The position numbers and the translations under genes are program-made. Below are positions 1-12,978 of a stretch of 64,000 nucleotides of DNA, one piece after another (position 1 is the first letter of the stretch; each line of letters begins with the position of its first letter). Under the pieces are notes generated by a model, which saw nothing but the letters and a program-made list of their open reading frames with translations, was not told where the DNA came from and made no database searches. The DNA lies in assembly GCA_963920765.1 (NCBI GenBank), contig OY987246.1, positions 8,806,501 to 8,870,500 of the forward strand. Reading direction: 5' to 3'. The stretch comes from Ulota crispa. Its lineage: Eukaryota > Streptophyta > Bryopsida > Orthotrichales > Orthotrichaceae.

Positions 1-40
1 AGGATATTTGTGTAATTTTTGAAAAGGTAGGGGTATCTAT

Positions 41-193
41 GTAAATATATTGCAAACTTCAGGGATATCCATGAAATTTTTCCTTATTTTTATCTAAAGA
101 AAAGGAACCTGAAGCTGTAAGTATATTGCAAACTTCAGGGATATCCATGAAATTTTTCCTTAATTTTATCTAAAGAAAAGGAACCTGAAGCTG
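41..193. repeat. 76-bp tandem duplication over a splice donor
   Basis: Two near-identical 76-bp units (41-117 and 117-193), each ending in ggaacctgaagctg. On the minus strand the right unit contains the presumed donor of the WD40 exon ending at 185, so the donor sequence itself is present twice. Confidence 0.85.
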
Positions 194-3100
194 ATTATTG
201 CGCCTCCATGACCCAGTTAAAACGTGGGAGTTCTCTTCCTTGATATCAAGAGCATCACCGTAAATTTGCACTCCATAAATACTTCGAACTGAAGTTCCAG
301 TTCTGGCATCCCAAACCTAATTTGCGGCTCAACACAAACTGGAAAGAATCATAAGTGAGCTTAACAAACCAAAAAATATGACGTGGCACATGGGAATGAA
401 GGATTGTATAGGTTTTATTATATCTTTTCATTTAATTTTAAATAAATGAATAATTATACAAGGCTAAGGGGCGTTTTACATTATGTTCCAAGTCCCACGT
501 CCTAATTCCTTGCGTTTTGCTTACATGGCAGCACCTTTTGAAAATTTTGGCATCAAAGAAGGTGAGACTTTATTCAAGGTTTTGGATCAACCATTTGACT
601 AAACTATACTTTTGGTTCCATCCCATCAATTATTTTGCATAAAATACTCATGACTTACTTTAGTACTTCTTTTTGCTTTTAACAACCAAAGAAAGAAGGG
701 ATCTCACATTGAGGTGGGACTTGCAAAGATGGAAATTGGGACCTAGTGCAAATTGCCTCCAAGGGCAAACTTTCATGCTTACCTTGGGATTTGGAAACGT
801 CATAAACAACAAATAACTTTGCAAGGTGAAATTGTTTATGGTTTTGTATATTTTTAAACTCTTAAAGAGCATGGAAATTTACTATATGTATATGGTTACA
901 AATCTAAATGAAAGTGAAAAAAAACACCAAATTGTATTTAGTATTCTGTTAGAGTTTCAATAATATTGAAAAGCACAGAGATAAATGATGTAAAGTTTTT
1001 GCAAATGTTACCAAATTTATCAGTATTGAATTCAAGGTGGAAAGTAAAGAAGCTTTATAGTATTGTTCTATAAGGATGTTTGTGGAACTTGCTTCAAAAT
1101 GTTATTGGTGTATAGATCATGATGCTAGGTTTACCTAAATTCATGCTATTCATGAAACTTTAATCTTAGTATGTAAAACACAAAAAAATCTTCTAATGAA
1201 GAGGATAATAAATCTTTAAGCGTTTTGCACAAAAATCCAAATATAAAACATGGGAAGCTCTTTTAATATTTTGCATAAAATTTATAATTTCTAGATTTTA
1301 TATAGTCTAAATTTAGATAAATATGTCATTATGACACAAAGTTTAAAATTTGCAAAAGAAAGTACAATAATCACTCATATGAGACATAATTTAAAAACTT
1401 GACACACTCAATCCTTCCCAATGACACCTTCTATCAGTGCACGTTCAAATTTGATTGGGCAAGTATCATGTATGAAGTTATGTACACATCCTTGTGAGAT
1501 TACACTTGAAATTTCGTTTACAATTTGCCCATCAATACATAGGAGACCGATTGGATGTAAAGTAGGATAATGTAAAAGCAATCTCTTGTCCAAAAGCTTG
1601 TTCTACTGATTATTTGGAAGATGCAACTAATCTAATCACTTATTGTAGAAACAATGTTGAAAATAAATAAATCAACAATCATTAGAGAATGTTTGTTTGT
1701 TGTATACATTGGAATTAGAGTAAAGATGTAGAAAGTTTACTAACTAACTTCAACCTCTTACAACTTTTGCATGCTATATTCTAATGTCAATTTTAGACTT
1801 CATTTTGGTTGAAAAGAAATTTGTTGGTTAGTAAGGGTTGTTCACACTACATTCCACGTCTTGTTTTTGTAAGTCCCACCTCAACGTGAGATCCCAACTT
1901 TATCTGGTTATTAAAGATCAAAAAGGAAAATTAAAGAAAGTTGTAAATATTTTTATGCAAATATATTGGTGGGACTTGGATTCAAATTTGGGTCTAGCAA
2001 AATGATCAACAAAGACCTTGAGTAAAGCCCCACTTTCTTTGGAATCAAAATTTTCAAAAGAATTACCATGTAAACAAAATACAATGAATGAGGAAGTGAG
2101 ATTTGAGATATATTATGAAGTGCCAAATTTCAACTTTTAGCTTTACACCAATCAAAGTCTCAAATTTCAATGAGACCAGGGACACCAGACATAGTGTGAA
2201 CCGCGTCTAATTCACAAATTAATTAGACCTCATTGACACACAACCATGGGAATTTGCATAAAGAATTTGCTTGGGTATATGACATATAATCCCACTTTAT
2301 GAGACTTTATAAATTCAAATAAACTCACTTGAACCGTGTTATCCCAACCTCCGCTCAAAGTGATGTTTATGTCATATGGGTGCCATTTTACAGCAAAAAC
2401 TCTATTGCTATGTCCTGCAGTAGTCACTCCATTCCTACAAAATCACCGAAACCACAATAGTCTTCATTATCGAGCAAAATAATTTACTATAAGTCTAGGG
2501 GCTGTTCACACTATATCCCACATCCCACTGAAACCTGTGAATCTAATTGGTGTGGAGCCAAAAGTTGAGCCAAAAGCTGAGATTTGGCACTTCAAACTAC
2601 ATCCCAAATCCCACGTTTTTGTTCATTGTAATTTGTTTCCATGGTAACCCTTTTGAAAATTGGCTCTAACAAAGGTGAGATTGCACTCAAGATTTTTGTT
2701 GACCATTCTGCTAGGCCCAATTTTCAGTCCAAGTCCTACCAATGTTTTTACATAAAATATGGGAATTGATATATTGCACAGAGAGGGGTTGATATTTCCA
2801 CATCCCCTCGAGTAAATTTTAGATTTCTACCATCATAAAGCTGAATTTGAGAAATTTGAATTCAAATTTGGACTCAAAGACCATGATTTAGTCTAGAACC
2901 ATAAAAGAAGTTGCAACTCAACAACACCCAATGAAAAAGCTTCTCTTTTTTTACAAACAAAATTAAAAGTAACACTTTTCTCCCTAGCTAAATTTTTTCA
3001 TTGGGTGTTGTTGAATTGCAACTTTTTTTACAATTCTAGATAAAATCCATGTCTCTTAGTCCAAATGGGTAATTACAAGAAACACCTGTACTATTTTTTG

Positions 3101-6100
3101 TCCCCTTCACCTCCTGCAAGAGCTTTTTGGCTTGTAACTTTTGCGCAGCAAGATCTTTTGAGCTAAAATTTCAGAGGAAGGTACATGTCATAGTTACAGA
3201 CCTTCCATAACTTTTTTGGTTCTTTTTAAATTATTTTCTTATTTTTTAACAGCCCCCAAATAGGTGTCTACTTTGGCCATTTTGGGGGTTTTTAGTACTA
3301 TTTTGGGTCCAAGAAAGCGGGCATCCTATCTCCCTTCATTGGCAAAATACAAAGAAATTCCTCAATAAAGCAATTGTACCATGTAAATGTGTTTAATGGG
3401 TTCTCAAATGGCTAGTTTTTATTTTATTTTTTTGAATTGTTTTACTATTTTCTAAAAAGCAAGAAAGAAATTGGCTTTTTAAGGTGATTTTATTTTGCGC
3501 ATAATTTTTAGAATAAATTTTAGCTAGATCTGAATTTTCAGGAGTATGCTATTTTAAGTGCTTTACAAATTGTCCATATTTTATTTTATTTAAAAAATTA
3601 TTATTTCAAAAGCTCATAGTACTACATAGTACTACCAGTTTTAAGGGTGTTTGAGACAAAATTGTGAAGTGTTTCTTGCAGCTACCCAAATCTAAATTCC
3701 AAATTCTCAAATTCAGGTTTTTGATTGTAGAAATCTAAAATTTACCTTGGGGTGTACAAATATCAACCCCGGTGTGCATATATCAATTCCCTAAAATATT
3801 CATGACTTACTTTAATACTCTTTTTTGATTTTAATAACCCAATGAAATTAGGATCTCAAGTTGAGATGAGACTTACAAAAATGAGACGTGAGACATAATG
3901 TGAATTGCCCCTTAGAGCTAAATATGTCACATGGCATATGAAAATGTCATAAATGACACTTTTGGAAGTTTAAAAGGTTGATCATAACCTAACAGATGTT
4001 TAATAGGCATCGCAATCCGTGGAAAAACATATTTATATTACTAATTCTTTATTGACATAAATATTGATGTAAATAATGAGATTGTTTTCATTTGAGCAAT
4101 CAAATCCATTGTAGTTGAATATATTTGACCTCGAAAGAAAGTAAGATGTCTTTCAGAATTACAATTCCTTAAAATACAAGGGGTGATCCTCACGAAGATC
4201 AGAAGAAGACCAATTTTTACTCTTAAAGTGGTGATTACCTTAAAATCGAGTTTTAGTTGAAAAATGGAATTACATTTAAGGTAGGTACACGTAATGGCGT
4301 GGGTGTACCCAATGCCACTCATATGTTAGGTAAGAATTCATTTTTGAAATAAGATTTAAGCTTTGTTTAGATGGTTTATATTTTGAAACTCAAAAGGTAA
4401 GCCATCTAAACATGACTTAGATCTTATGTTACAAATGAATTCTTGCTTGACATATGAGTGCCATTGGGTACACCCACGCCATTGGGTGTACCTACCTTAG
4501 ACCACTACCCATACTGTTCTTCACGAGTGCAAATTTCCACTTGCAATCGTATAGTCTTACTACCAAAGAAGTTTTCTCTAAGTTTGTAAGAATATTTTAT
4601 TTCCTCTATCTTTTGAATTGGCCTATTTTGGATTTATATCTCACTAACACAAATTGTCATTGTCACTTTAGTTGGGTTTACTTTTTTTTGGAAGACGATA
4701 AAAAATTTCGAATAGTATACAAAAATAGATGAAAAAATTTAAGTTTTAGATATCAAGATATCATACATGTTTACCCTTTTTCAAATGTTTGTATTGGAAG
4801 TCTTGTAATGCCATCATATATCCTCACCTACATCATAAGAAACACAATTTAAAAGGGGTTGCTAAGTTTGAGACCCTCATTATCATATTGCCAATTCAAC
4901 TGAAGTTTTTTCTTTCTCTCTAGTTTTCAACCTGCATTATTTTGGAAAACACCCTTTGTAACTTGTAAAATTGCAAAAAACCTTGTAAAGGTCATTGATG
5001 CACCTACATTGTAATGGTATATTGAGCCATATGCATGCTAAAGGCAATGCTCCCACACCCAACTCCGCAAACACTTTGTTCATTGAAGGCAAACCTTTCA
5101 ATAATGAAATTGAATATGCAAATATGTTAACCTATTAACTTTACTATTTAGAGCTTGCCTATTTGTGTAGTGATGAATTAAGGATAGATATTTTGATGTT
5201 CATTTATATCATGTATGGGTGGTCACCAAGGCATTTTTTTCTGGTAAAAAAATGACTAGCTTGACCAACTGGGAGTAGTCCCTCCAGTTTTAACCAAGAC
5301 GTTGAGGACATCTGGCAATTTTTTGCCAGAAAAAATGTCCTGGTGGTCACACGAGTAACCGTATACATTTTGCTAATCACAATCACAAGATTGTGGAACC
5401 TTTATGGGGGGCAATTGTGCAATTTCAAAAATCAAAAGGGTAATTTTTGGAAAACCATAAAACAAAGGGACATTTTTCAAATTTTTCCTTCTTTTCTTTT
5501 GTCACTTTTTAAGAAAATGTACCTAGAATCAACATATTTTTTTTTTGTTTTTTTTTTTTTTCCAATTTTCATAAACAATTAGTTTATAACTTTATACTGT
5601 AAAAAACTAAGAATATTTTAATTTGCAATACATTTTCTTGACATGGTTTGAGTACAAAAGAGGGAGAACTTAAGTTCATACACACCTTGAAGTCATAACC
5701 TGAGGTTGCAAATTTTTGTCCAGTTGGGTGATGGTCAATAGCAAAGATTTCATTGTCTGGCTCTAAACTCACAGCCAAATGCTTCTCCGAGGTAGCATGC
5801 CAATGGTGAATTTGTCCGGTCATATCTACCACACTCAATACCACCAATGCAAGTCACTTGACAAATCTCCAACCAAACTTAGAGATGAAAAAACTAAAAA
5901 TAACTACACTACAACGCTTCTTGGGTAGGACCGAGGAAAAAAATAAAAAAGAATAAACAAACAATAAAAATTGTAGAAACAACGATTTTAGGGAAGTTAT
6001 TTTTATAAATATATAAAGTGGGTAGAATTTTCTTTTTTATAAGGTATTGGTGATTTTGATGTTTGCTGAACAACATTGCTTAATTTGTATACTTCCAAGG

Positions 6101-8733
6101 TCCCAAAATGATTGTTCACATTCAATCCCCAATTTTTTTTGCATTAATTTTGAGTAGGCCATATGGAATCCTTTTTGTATCCAGTTTAAAAATAAAATTG
6201 AAAAACTTGTGCAATTAGCTTCATTTATTCTTGTAAGATTAAGTTTGGATTTACATGAATCATATTGTTTTCAACATAATCAATGAAAGTAGTGCAAAAA
6301 TGTTGCAATAAAAACACAAGAACAATCATTTTGGGACGAAGGGACTCAAGGAGTATTTGACAATAATGTGCTAATCTTGCCTTAGGAATCTAATAACAAA
6401 ATTCAATGATTGTATATTTTGACTAATAAGTACATGTTATTATTTAGTAGAGCTAGAGGTTCTGCACTCTTGATTCCAAAATCATTGAATGCTTTGCAGT
6501 TGGAACTTGCTCAAAAGTTAACAATTAGATAAGATAGAAAAAATTCATGTTGATCAATAATATTTAGAAGAAAACATAGTAGATTAAAAGAAGTTGGACA
6601 AAAAAATTGGCCACAAAGTCATAAATACAAAAGAAGAAGTGATGGTACTTTGTTTCAAGAGAGATTGAGGAGTTTTTAGATTCTCTATTAGATCTAATGA
6701 TATAGATTCAAACTATATTTAGATTGTGTTATTGAATAATGTTATGTACAACAATTTTAGTTTAAATTGGTTAGAACTTATCAAAATAATGTTAGAACTT
6801 ATAAAAAGAATGACTTGTCTAAAAATTAAATCATCATTTTCATAACACTAATGTCATTTGTTGGGAAATCTCCATATGGTTGGATGTATGAATGCTATGA
6901 ATGCTATAGGTGAACTCATATATTTGAACAAATTTTCATCCATTTGTAATTAAATGATCTATATTTTCTTAGATAAAGTTTATTGATTTACTTTATTACA
7001 AAGTTTACAATTTACAATATATGGTGATTTTGGGGTAGATATAATTAAACTTTTAAAATGGCATCAACATTGCAAGAAAAAAGTGACCTAAATGACAAGT
7101 TTACAACAACAATAAATGTCCAAAATGACTTTAATTGAATCATCTGATAATTATTGTGGGTATTTATAGTTATAGTGAAACAATCATTTTGGACACTTTT
7201 TTCTTGTGCAAGTGGTTTTTAGAGACTTAGGTTCATGTACCACATGAAACCAATATGTTCTCAGCGATCTTTGCGTACTTTGAAGGTCGAAAGCTCATGG
7301 ATGTGCACGTCCATTTATGCATGCCTTTTCTTCCAACATCCAACTTGTACAAGAAACGCCCACTCCTTGTATTATATATCTACAAATCTTACATTTATAC
7401 AAAATTTATTAGATTAGAAAGCAAAACAAAAAAAATCTCTACATAGCATATTTGCATCATGTTTATTTTAGAAACTCACATCCATATCTATTTAATTATT
7501 AGCATTCTTTAGCAACTATGAGAATTTGTTCATCTCTTATGGTCCAAAATAAGATTATGACACATTTAACTACTTATGGATTATTCACGTACTTATGAAC
7601 TTTCTATGTCCTTGAACATGAGAGATTTCTCCATATTTTATAATTTATGTATCCCAAAGTGTTTCATATCTTTTGATTTGCAGACATCTCTCAATAGTTT
7701 GCAATTCACTCCCCCATTTTTTGCAATTGCCTTCCAAATGTTTTATAAGCCAAAGCAATTTTTGTACTATTATTATGAACTTTGAATAATTCACATTTAG
7801 TTAAATGTAGTATGATTTTAATGTTGAGGCAAATCTCCAAAAATATCATGTACATTTACATTTCAACTTCACAATAGGGTCATAAAGGATCAAATAGGGA
7901 GATTTTAGAAAACTTGAAAGATCACAATAGTTGTTATTATGCATTATCACATCATAATAGAGTTAATGTCTATGTTATGTTACTTGATTACAAAACAAGC
8001 AACCTATAAAAAGGTTTATCCTTATAGTACTAATTTGATTCTCAAATAAAATACTTATTCAAACTTCCTCAAAATAACTTCTCTTAGTGCAAAACCTCCT
8101 CTCTTTTTGTTTTAACCAATAAAAAGAAAGGGTCTACTCACCTCAATTGTCCCTACAGATGTGCCTATGGCAAGCAAGTCATTGCTATCTTTGGAAAAAC
8201 GAATGCAGGTAGCATTCGTATTTTTCCTGAAAGCCCAGCCAACGAAACAAAAAATCCTAAAAATTCATGAAAGTGGCTCCCCTTCAAATACTGATGTTGT
8301 CACGCTCGCAACTTAGTTCACAAAATACTCACTTGATAAGGTAGATGAGATAAAATATTATACAACAAACTAAGATGGAAAATGCATGGATTGAACAAGT
8401 CACACTTGCATTACTCATATAAGAAAAGCTTGAGACAAGTCTCTACATTAAAAATAAAAAACATTGGCACCAAACTCAAATGACCATATTCTCAAACAAA
8501 CTTTATTTTCTTTTGCATGAATCCCAAAGACATCTTACTACCATTGCTAAATAATGTCATAGTTGAGTATGTTACTTGAATAAACAACCAGACCAAAACA
8601 CAAAGCAAAGAAAAGAAAATGGGTAAAGACCACAAATGTTTGTAAACTTACGGCCTCTAAAATAAGCAACCAGACAAGACTATAGAAGTACTGATCAAAT
8701 TGTAGAGCAAGTAAAAATCCAAACATGCCACAC

Positions 8734-8769
<36 letters not shown>

Positions 8770-9925
8770 ATGTATGTATATGTATATGTACATTTCTAAA
8801 TGTGCTCTAATTATGCACTTGTGGACCTTTGGATTTTTTTTGTGTAATTTTGGATTGTGCAAAAAATCTAAAAATCTCCCCATGTATAAGCAAATTATTG
8901 AGATATCTCCCAACATTTACATATAGAGGTGGGGACATAAAGATCCATTCCTCAATCACATCCCTTCCACACCATCAATACTTCACTAAATCTAAAATTT
9001 AAAATTACATATGTTGAAAGTTCTAATAAGAACGTGAGAATGTATTGGTTTTAGATTAATGGTGAACTTGTAATGATTTTAAAAGTGTTCTAATCATAAT
9101 TTGATGCTTTTTCTAAATGATTTTTTATTAACACTTCTCCAAATTTGATTCATGTCAAATTTTAGTGCATTGTGTCCCTCTTTCTATCTACAAGAGGCTT
9201 GCTTGAGTTGAGGCATTTTCAAGCTCTAAAAGGTGATTAAATGCTAAAAAAAATTGTTGGTGGAAAATTAAAAATTGATGAGTATAGTATATTTGGTAAT
9301 GCAAATTTGCACTTGACATGAGTTAAAGGCATGGAGTTGGAATACTCTACATCTCAAAATTTAATGCATGTTTTCCCCCTTTATAGGCTTTTAAAATATG
9401 TAATTGATTTTAGATTTGGTGAAGAATTGATTACATGGAAATGGTTTGAGTGAGGAATGGATCTTTTTGCCCACATCTCTATCTCCAAACTTCTTCTTTT
9501 TTGTATTTATATTTATTTTCTTGGAGTTTAGACTATCCAAATTTAGTTTAATATGGCATAATAATTAATGAAAACAATATTACCATACAAATAAGTGAGG
9601 GGAAAAACGCTTACATGGGGATCACAAGAAGAGGCTGAAGGTACTCCCCAGGCTTCTTCTCCTCCTCATCATTTTGAATTTGAAAATGCTCAACATGCGA
9701 AGAATCGTACGCCCTCTTCTTCGTTGTCTCAATTCCCAAGGCCGTTTCTTCGAGCTCCTGTTTCATGGCAATGTACTCAGTTTCCTCCTCCAAATCCAAT
9801 GCACTTCCCTCGTTTATTGCATCAGCAAACAGCTTCACTTGGGTAGTGTCGCCCAAGGTTTCCGTTTTGAGGTCTTTGTGGCACTCCAAAAAACTGTAAA
9901 AATCCGACTCCATGTCCTCCTCCAT
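185..9925 (-). CDS. WD40-repeat protein, 5' part (partial, 7 exons)
   Basis: Exons, in transcript order: 9925-9615, 8226-8142, 7343-7241, 5825-5686, 4827-4775, 2434-2329, 316-185. All have AG/GT borders and phases agree at every join, giving 310 codons before the gene leaves the window. Residues 1-104 are acidic and non-repetitive. Beta-propeller repeats follow; telltale stretches are ATCIRFSKDSNDLLAIGTS, GQIHHWHATSEKHLAV, KFATSGYDFKVRIYD, GHSNRVFAVKWHP and SGGWDNTVQVWDARTG. The 53-bp exon 5 is too short for ORF calling but supplies VRIYDGITRLPIQTFEK, exactly completing a blade. The start ATG at 9925 opens the longest frame and has a second in-frame Met four codons on. WD40 proteins are scaffolds; the partner is unknown. 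The last donor (GTTCCT) is weak and lies in a 76-bp duplication, so that exon's 3' end is the least certain border. Confidence 0.85.
467..760. mobile_element. MITE, GGGGC-TTCACA family, copy 1
   Basis: Starts ggggcgttttacattatgt and ends with the inverted, diverged form (acctagtgcaaattgcctcc). Interior stretches (a tgggacttg segment, a catgacttactttagtact segment) recur near 1832-2150 and 2496-3914. It lies in a WD40-gene intron and has no coding capacity. Confidence 0.65.
1832..2150. mobile_element. MITE, GGGGC-TTCACA family, copy 2 (diverged)
   Basis: Begins aagggttgttcacactac and shares interior segments with the copies at 467 and 2496: fragments on aagtcccacctcaacgtgag and the ccttttgaaaatt-type region. 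The right end is eroded, so the boundary is approximate. Confidence 0.5.
2877..3057. mobile_element. Short foldback element
   Basis: About 65-bp arms: left aaagttgcaactcaacaacaccc region, right its reverse complement (gggtgttgttgaattgcaac). A roughly 50-bp unpaired centre remains. Non-coding. Confidence 0.75.
3067..3687. mobile_element. DNA-transposon-like repeat, TTGCAAGAAACA family, copy 1
   Basis: Ends gggtaattacaagaaacacc and (reversed) gggtagctgcaagaaacact, about 18 bp of imperfect terminal inverted repeat. Both flanks read aaat. Close copies lie at 40015-40743 (same orientation) and 61793-62523 (opposite). This copy lacks about 110 bp present in the other two (the stretch around gctatgaatcaaggatgttg). 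No transposase is visible. Confidence 0.8.
4274..4499. mobile_element. Near-perfect palindrome (foldback MITE)
   Basis: Arms of about 110 bp. The left starts aaggtaggtacacgtaatgg and the right, reversed, aaggtaggtacacccaatgg, with a shared ggcgtgggtgtaccca. Complementarity continues through catatg and aagaattcatttt almost to the centre. It lies in a WD40 intron. Two apparent short ORFs on opposite strands here are simply the two arms. Confidence 0.85.
5216..5354. mobile_element. Small inverted-repeat element
   Basis: Left arm tggtcaccaaggcatttttt ctggtaaaaa pairs with the right arm tttttgccagaaaaaatgtc ctggtggtcac. About 35-bp imperfect arms, total about 139 bp, in a WD40 intron. Confidence 0.65.
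8727..8793. repeat. TA / TATG microsatellite
   Basis: A run of alternating ta passes into tatgta units. It lies in an intron of the WD40 gene. Confidence 0.9.
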
Positions 9926-10085
9926 GGCTTTTAACGAATTGTCAATATTTGAAAATAGTAGTTCAAAACATCTGAATGCAGAGGTTTCTAAGAATTACTG
10001 CTGCTTTTCAAAATGAAGACATTTCTGCCAAATATCGGAGTAACTGACACCGGCGCTCATTTCCATCTCTTCATATTTATGTGAA

Positions 10086-10560
10086 GTACACTGAATGCTG
10101 CATTTAGGTTGCATTAACAATTAGGTTGCCTTACCATGGAAAGTTACCTCATGACTTATTGCTTAGCCACTTGGAAACATATGCAGCTGTTTATATACTA
10201 GGATTTTATATGGTTTACAACTTGAAAGCCAGTACAATGGTGCCTGACTAAGATGAAAGTGTTCGGACTAAAAAACAATTTGTCTCAGGAAAGCATTCAT
10301 TGTAGCCAAGCGCAGCTACTTCAAGGTAAGTTCCGGGCCTGAATGGGACACGGACAATCATCTTAGCAAAGCGTTTTTCTAACAAGGGTTCATCTTAGCC
10401 AAGTACTATTGTAGTTTGTTTTGTGCAACTTTTTTGTTGTTACCAAGATTTAAACAATAATTATTAACAAAAGTTAGTATAGTAACAATAAGTATTTATA
10501 TAGTGTAAAATGTCAAGAAATTAGTGCGAAGTAACCTTACACAATAGTAAGTGTAGTATG
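10086..10560. mobile_element. MITE, CACTGAATA-GGTTGCC family, copy 1 (expanded)
   Basis: Left end tacactgaatgctgcatttaggttgc. Interior features match the 43.5-kb copy: gttgccttacc, tcatgacttattgcttagcc, tatggtttacaa, aataattattaaca, aataagtatttatatagtgt. About 150 bp (roughly 10240-10390) has no counterpart in the other copies and may be a further insertion. The right end is approximate. Confidence 0.65.
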
Positions 10561-12978
10561 TCTTGTTTGCACTTTATACAGTCTCTTTTTTAAATTTAAG
10601 TGACTTTTCATCCTTCCTTTCCCTACCTTATTCTTCTCCCTCTCCCTCCTTTCTAATAGAGAATTTCAAACTTTATGACAAATAGACAATTGATCATTTA
10701 TAATAAAGTTATAGATTGAATGGATGCAACCTGGGGAGATATACTCATTCTCATCCATTTAACAAGTAAGCCCTTTATGTCTTGTGTATTGGGGCAATAA
10801 TCATGCGCATGGTACATAAATTCATGACCAATCCATATTTAGTTAGACATGGCATTGAAAATTTTTCATTAAAGAAAAGCGCACATAAATAATTTCTTTT
10901 AGGTCAATCATTTCAGTACATTGATCACTCAAATTCTTCTTTTTTATCTCGCAATTAAGGATTTGACATAATCATAAGTATTCTACACAAGTTATTTCAA
11001 TTAGGGCAATAACCTGATTACAAAGACCCCTTCGCACTGATTTGAAGTAAATTTTGTCTAACTATTATGAAATATTGTTTTGCCTTTCACCCTTGTTTCC
11101 CAAGAAGGGGTATTGACCACAATCTTTTGTCACCCTTTTGGTAATTATTTGGGATGTATCTTTTTGAAGCAGCATCCTTCACACACACTCTAGTTGAGAT
11201 ATATGCTCGCAAAATCCCCGTGCTTGTGTGAGTCAAACTATTTGAGATGATATTTGAATACTATAGCTTAAAATGGACTAAATTAATTTAGATTATTACG
11301 AACTCCTTATTAGAGGGCCTTGCAAGTTCACTTTTTCCTTGAATTAACCCCTAAATACTTGAAGCATTTTTTGAGCTTCTAGGAATTTGCTCTAAATCAA
11401 ACAAAAGCCAACATTTAAAAAATACATATAATTGTACTAATTCAAATTGAATATGTTAAAGATCACATAGGAAAAGAAAATACAACAACATCACTAATGG
11501 ATTGAAAGATTATAATGTTTGATCATGAGGTAGTTAAAACTTCAAAAATAACTTGAAGTCATTCAATCCTCTTTTTATATGTTGAATCTAAAAAATTGGC
11601 ACCAAAAATTGCAAGGTTAAAGGACAAAACATACATAACTCCAATCACTTTACAACTTTTTAAAATATCTTTTACAATTTTTTAAAATGAATTTCTAGTG
11701 TAAATTTGTTCTCCAAGATCTCATGTATTGGAGGCTCATTTCCAAGAGCTTTGAGTGCTAAGGTAAGAGCACCCGTGATAGTTTGTGTCCCCATCCCTAA
11801 TACCTACTTGTGTCAATGATGTCACTAGTTGACAATTAAAAAAAATTGGTTATGGTGAAAAATTGATGGTTATGGGTGATTGGCATGACAATTTTGAGTG
11901 CCCCATCTCACTATTTAAGAACTCCTCAAGTTAATATTATGAGCGTATGAGCACACTAAAGACATCTCCTACACACAACTATAGATTTTTCAAGAATTTA
12001 GGACTTTGAAAAATCTTTCCTGATCAAATGCTTGCAATTGGAACTTTCAAATTGATGCCAATATTTTTTATTTCGTCACCCCAACTTAACACTAATTTTT
12101 TTCAAAGTTCATAAACTAATTTTCCTACCTCAAAAACCTTAGTTTCACGCTAATGGGTGCTCCTACCTTACATTAAGCGAAGAGCCTTATACAAAATCTT
12201 GAATAGAAATATCATCATCAATTATTTTTAAAATCAGAGTTTTGATGCTTAAACTAGACTAAAAAAAGTTCAGAAATAAAAACTACTAAAAATAGCAACT
12301 TAGTTAAGTTTATGGAACTTCAAAGTTGTAGACGCCAAAAGTTGGTGCCTTATATATTTCGGGGTTAATGGAAATCAATGTCACCAATGAGGGACCCAAT
12401 AATTGAAATAACTTGTGTACTAAGTTATAGAAAGTCAAGAAGGATCAATTGAAGTTGCTGATTTGCGTTTATAAAAAGAAAGAAAAAAACAGTCATTTCT
12501 TTTCAAGAGTCCACTTTTCTAAATTTCTTCACTTCCTCAAAATTCCAGTTTTATTGCAGTGGAAAATCCTTAAAAGAGTCGTAATAAGGTTTCTTGACCC
12601 CTAAACGCCCAATTGGTAAGGGCAAATATACGTTATAAATGACACTTTTGTAATTTTCATGAAATCTACTTCAAAAGAGAAAATAAGAATAATAATGTCT
12701 AGTAATTATCCATACAATCAAACTTTCAAAAAAGTTTTGGACTCTTGTTTAATGAATTTAGAAGTATTTATCATTTAATATTCATCAAAATTGCAAATTT
12801 TATTCATAGTTCTTAAAAGTTGGTATGATTGGTTAAAAATAGACATTCTATTCTAAAACTCAAAAATGTAATGTTTTTGAAGGAGAGAACATCATTAGTT
12901 TTTTGAAATAGGAAACTTTATAACACTAGCAAATATTGAAGTGTTTGTTTTTGAAAAATTCTCTTTGGTGGAGTTTAA
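10561..12978. other. Intergenic stretch without a gene
   Basis: AT-rich, no coding signal seen on either strand. It holds the 11759-12172 MITE. Around 11344-11700 and 12195-12260 there is a relic of the 640-bp TTAA-CCC family (compare 42223-42867 and 53556-54192), apparently split by that MITE; its left end reads ttaacccctaaata and the right end is not recognisable. Confidence 0.6.
11759..12172. mobile_element. MITE, GTAGGAGCACCC family, copy 1
   Basis: Left end taaggtaagagcacccgtga; right end, reversed, taaggtaggagcacccatta. It is inserted in an older relic of the TTAA-CCC family. Related copy at 18284-18600. Confidence 0.7.

Larger units (their letters stand above)
2761..3791. mobile_element. 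Nested inverted-repeat element
   Basis: About 70 bp of inverted repeat: gggaattgatatattgcaca... at the left matches the reverse complement of ...gcatatatcaattccc at the right, including a shared gtaaattttagatttctacc stretch. It interrupts the element at 2496-3914. Confidence 0.75.
2496..3914. mobile_element. MITE, GGGGC-TTCACA family, copy 3, with nested insertions
   Basis: Left end taggggctgttcacactat; right end, reversed, ctaaggggcaattcacatta. The middle is interrupted by an inverted-repeat element (2761-3791), which in turn holds two further elements (2877-3057 and 3067-3687). The whole stack sits in one intron of the WD40 gene. Confidence 0.75.

Noticed and set aside
4041-4732. Two ORFs with a similar start on opposite strands
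   Set aside because: The shared start is the two arms of the palindrome at 4274-4499.
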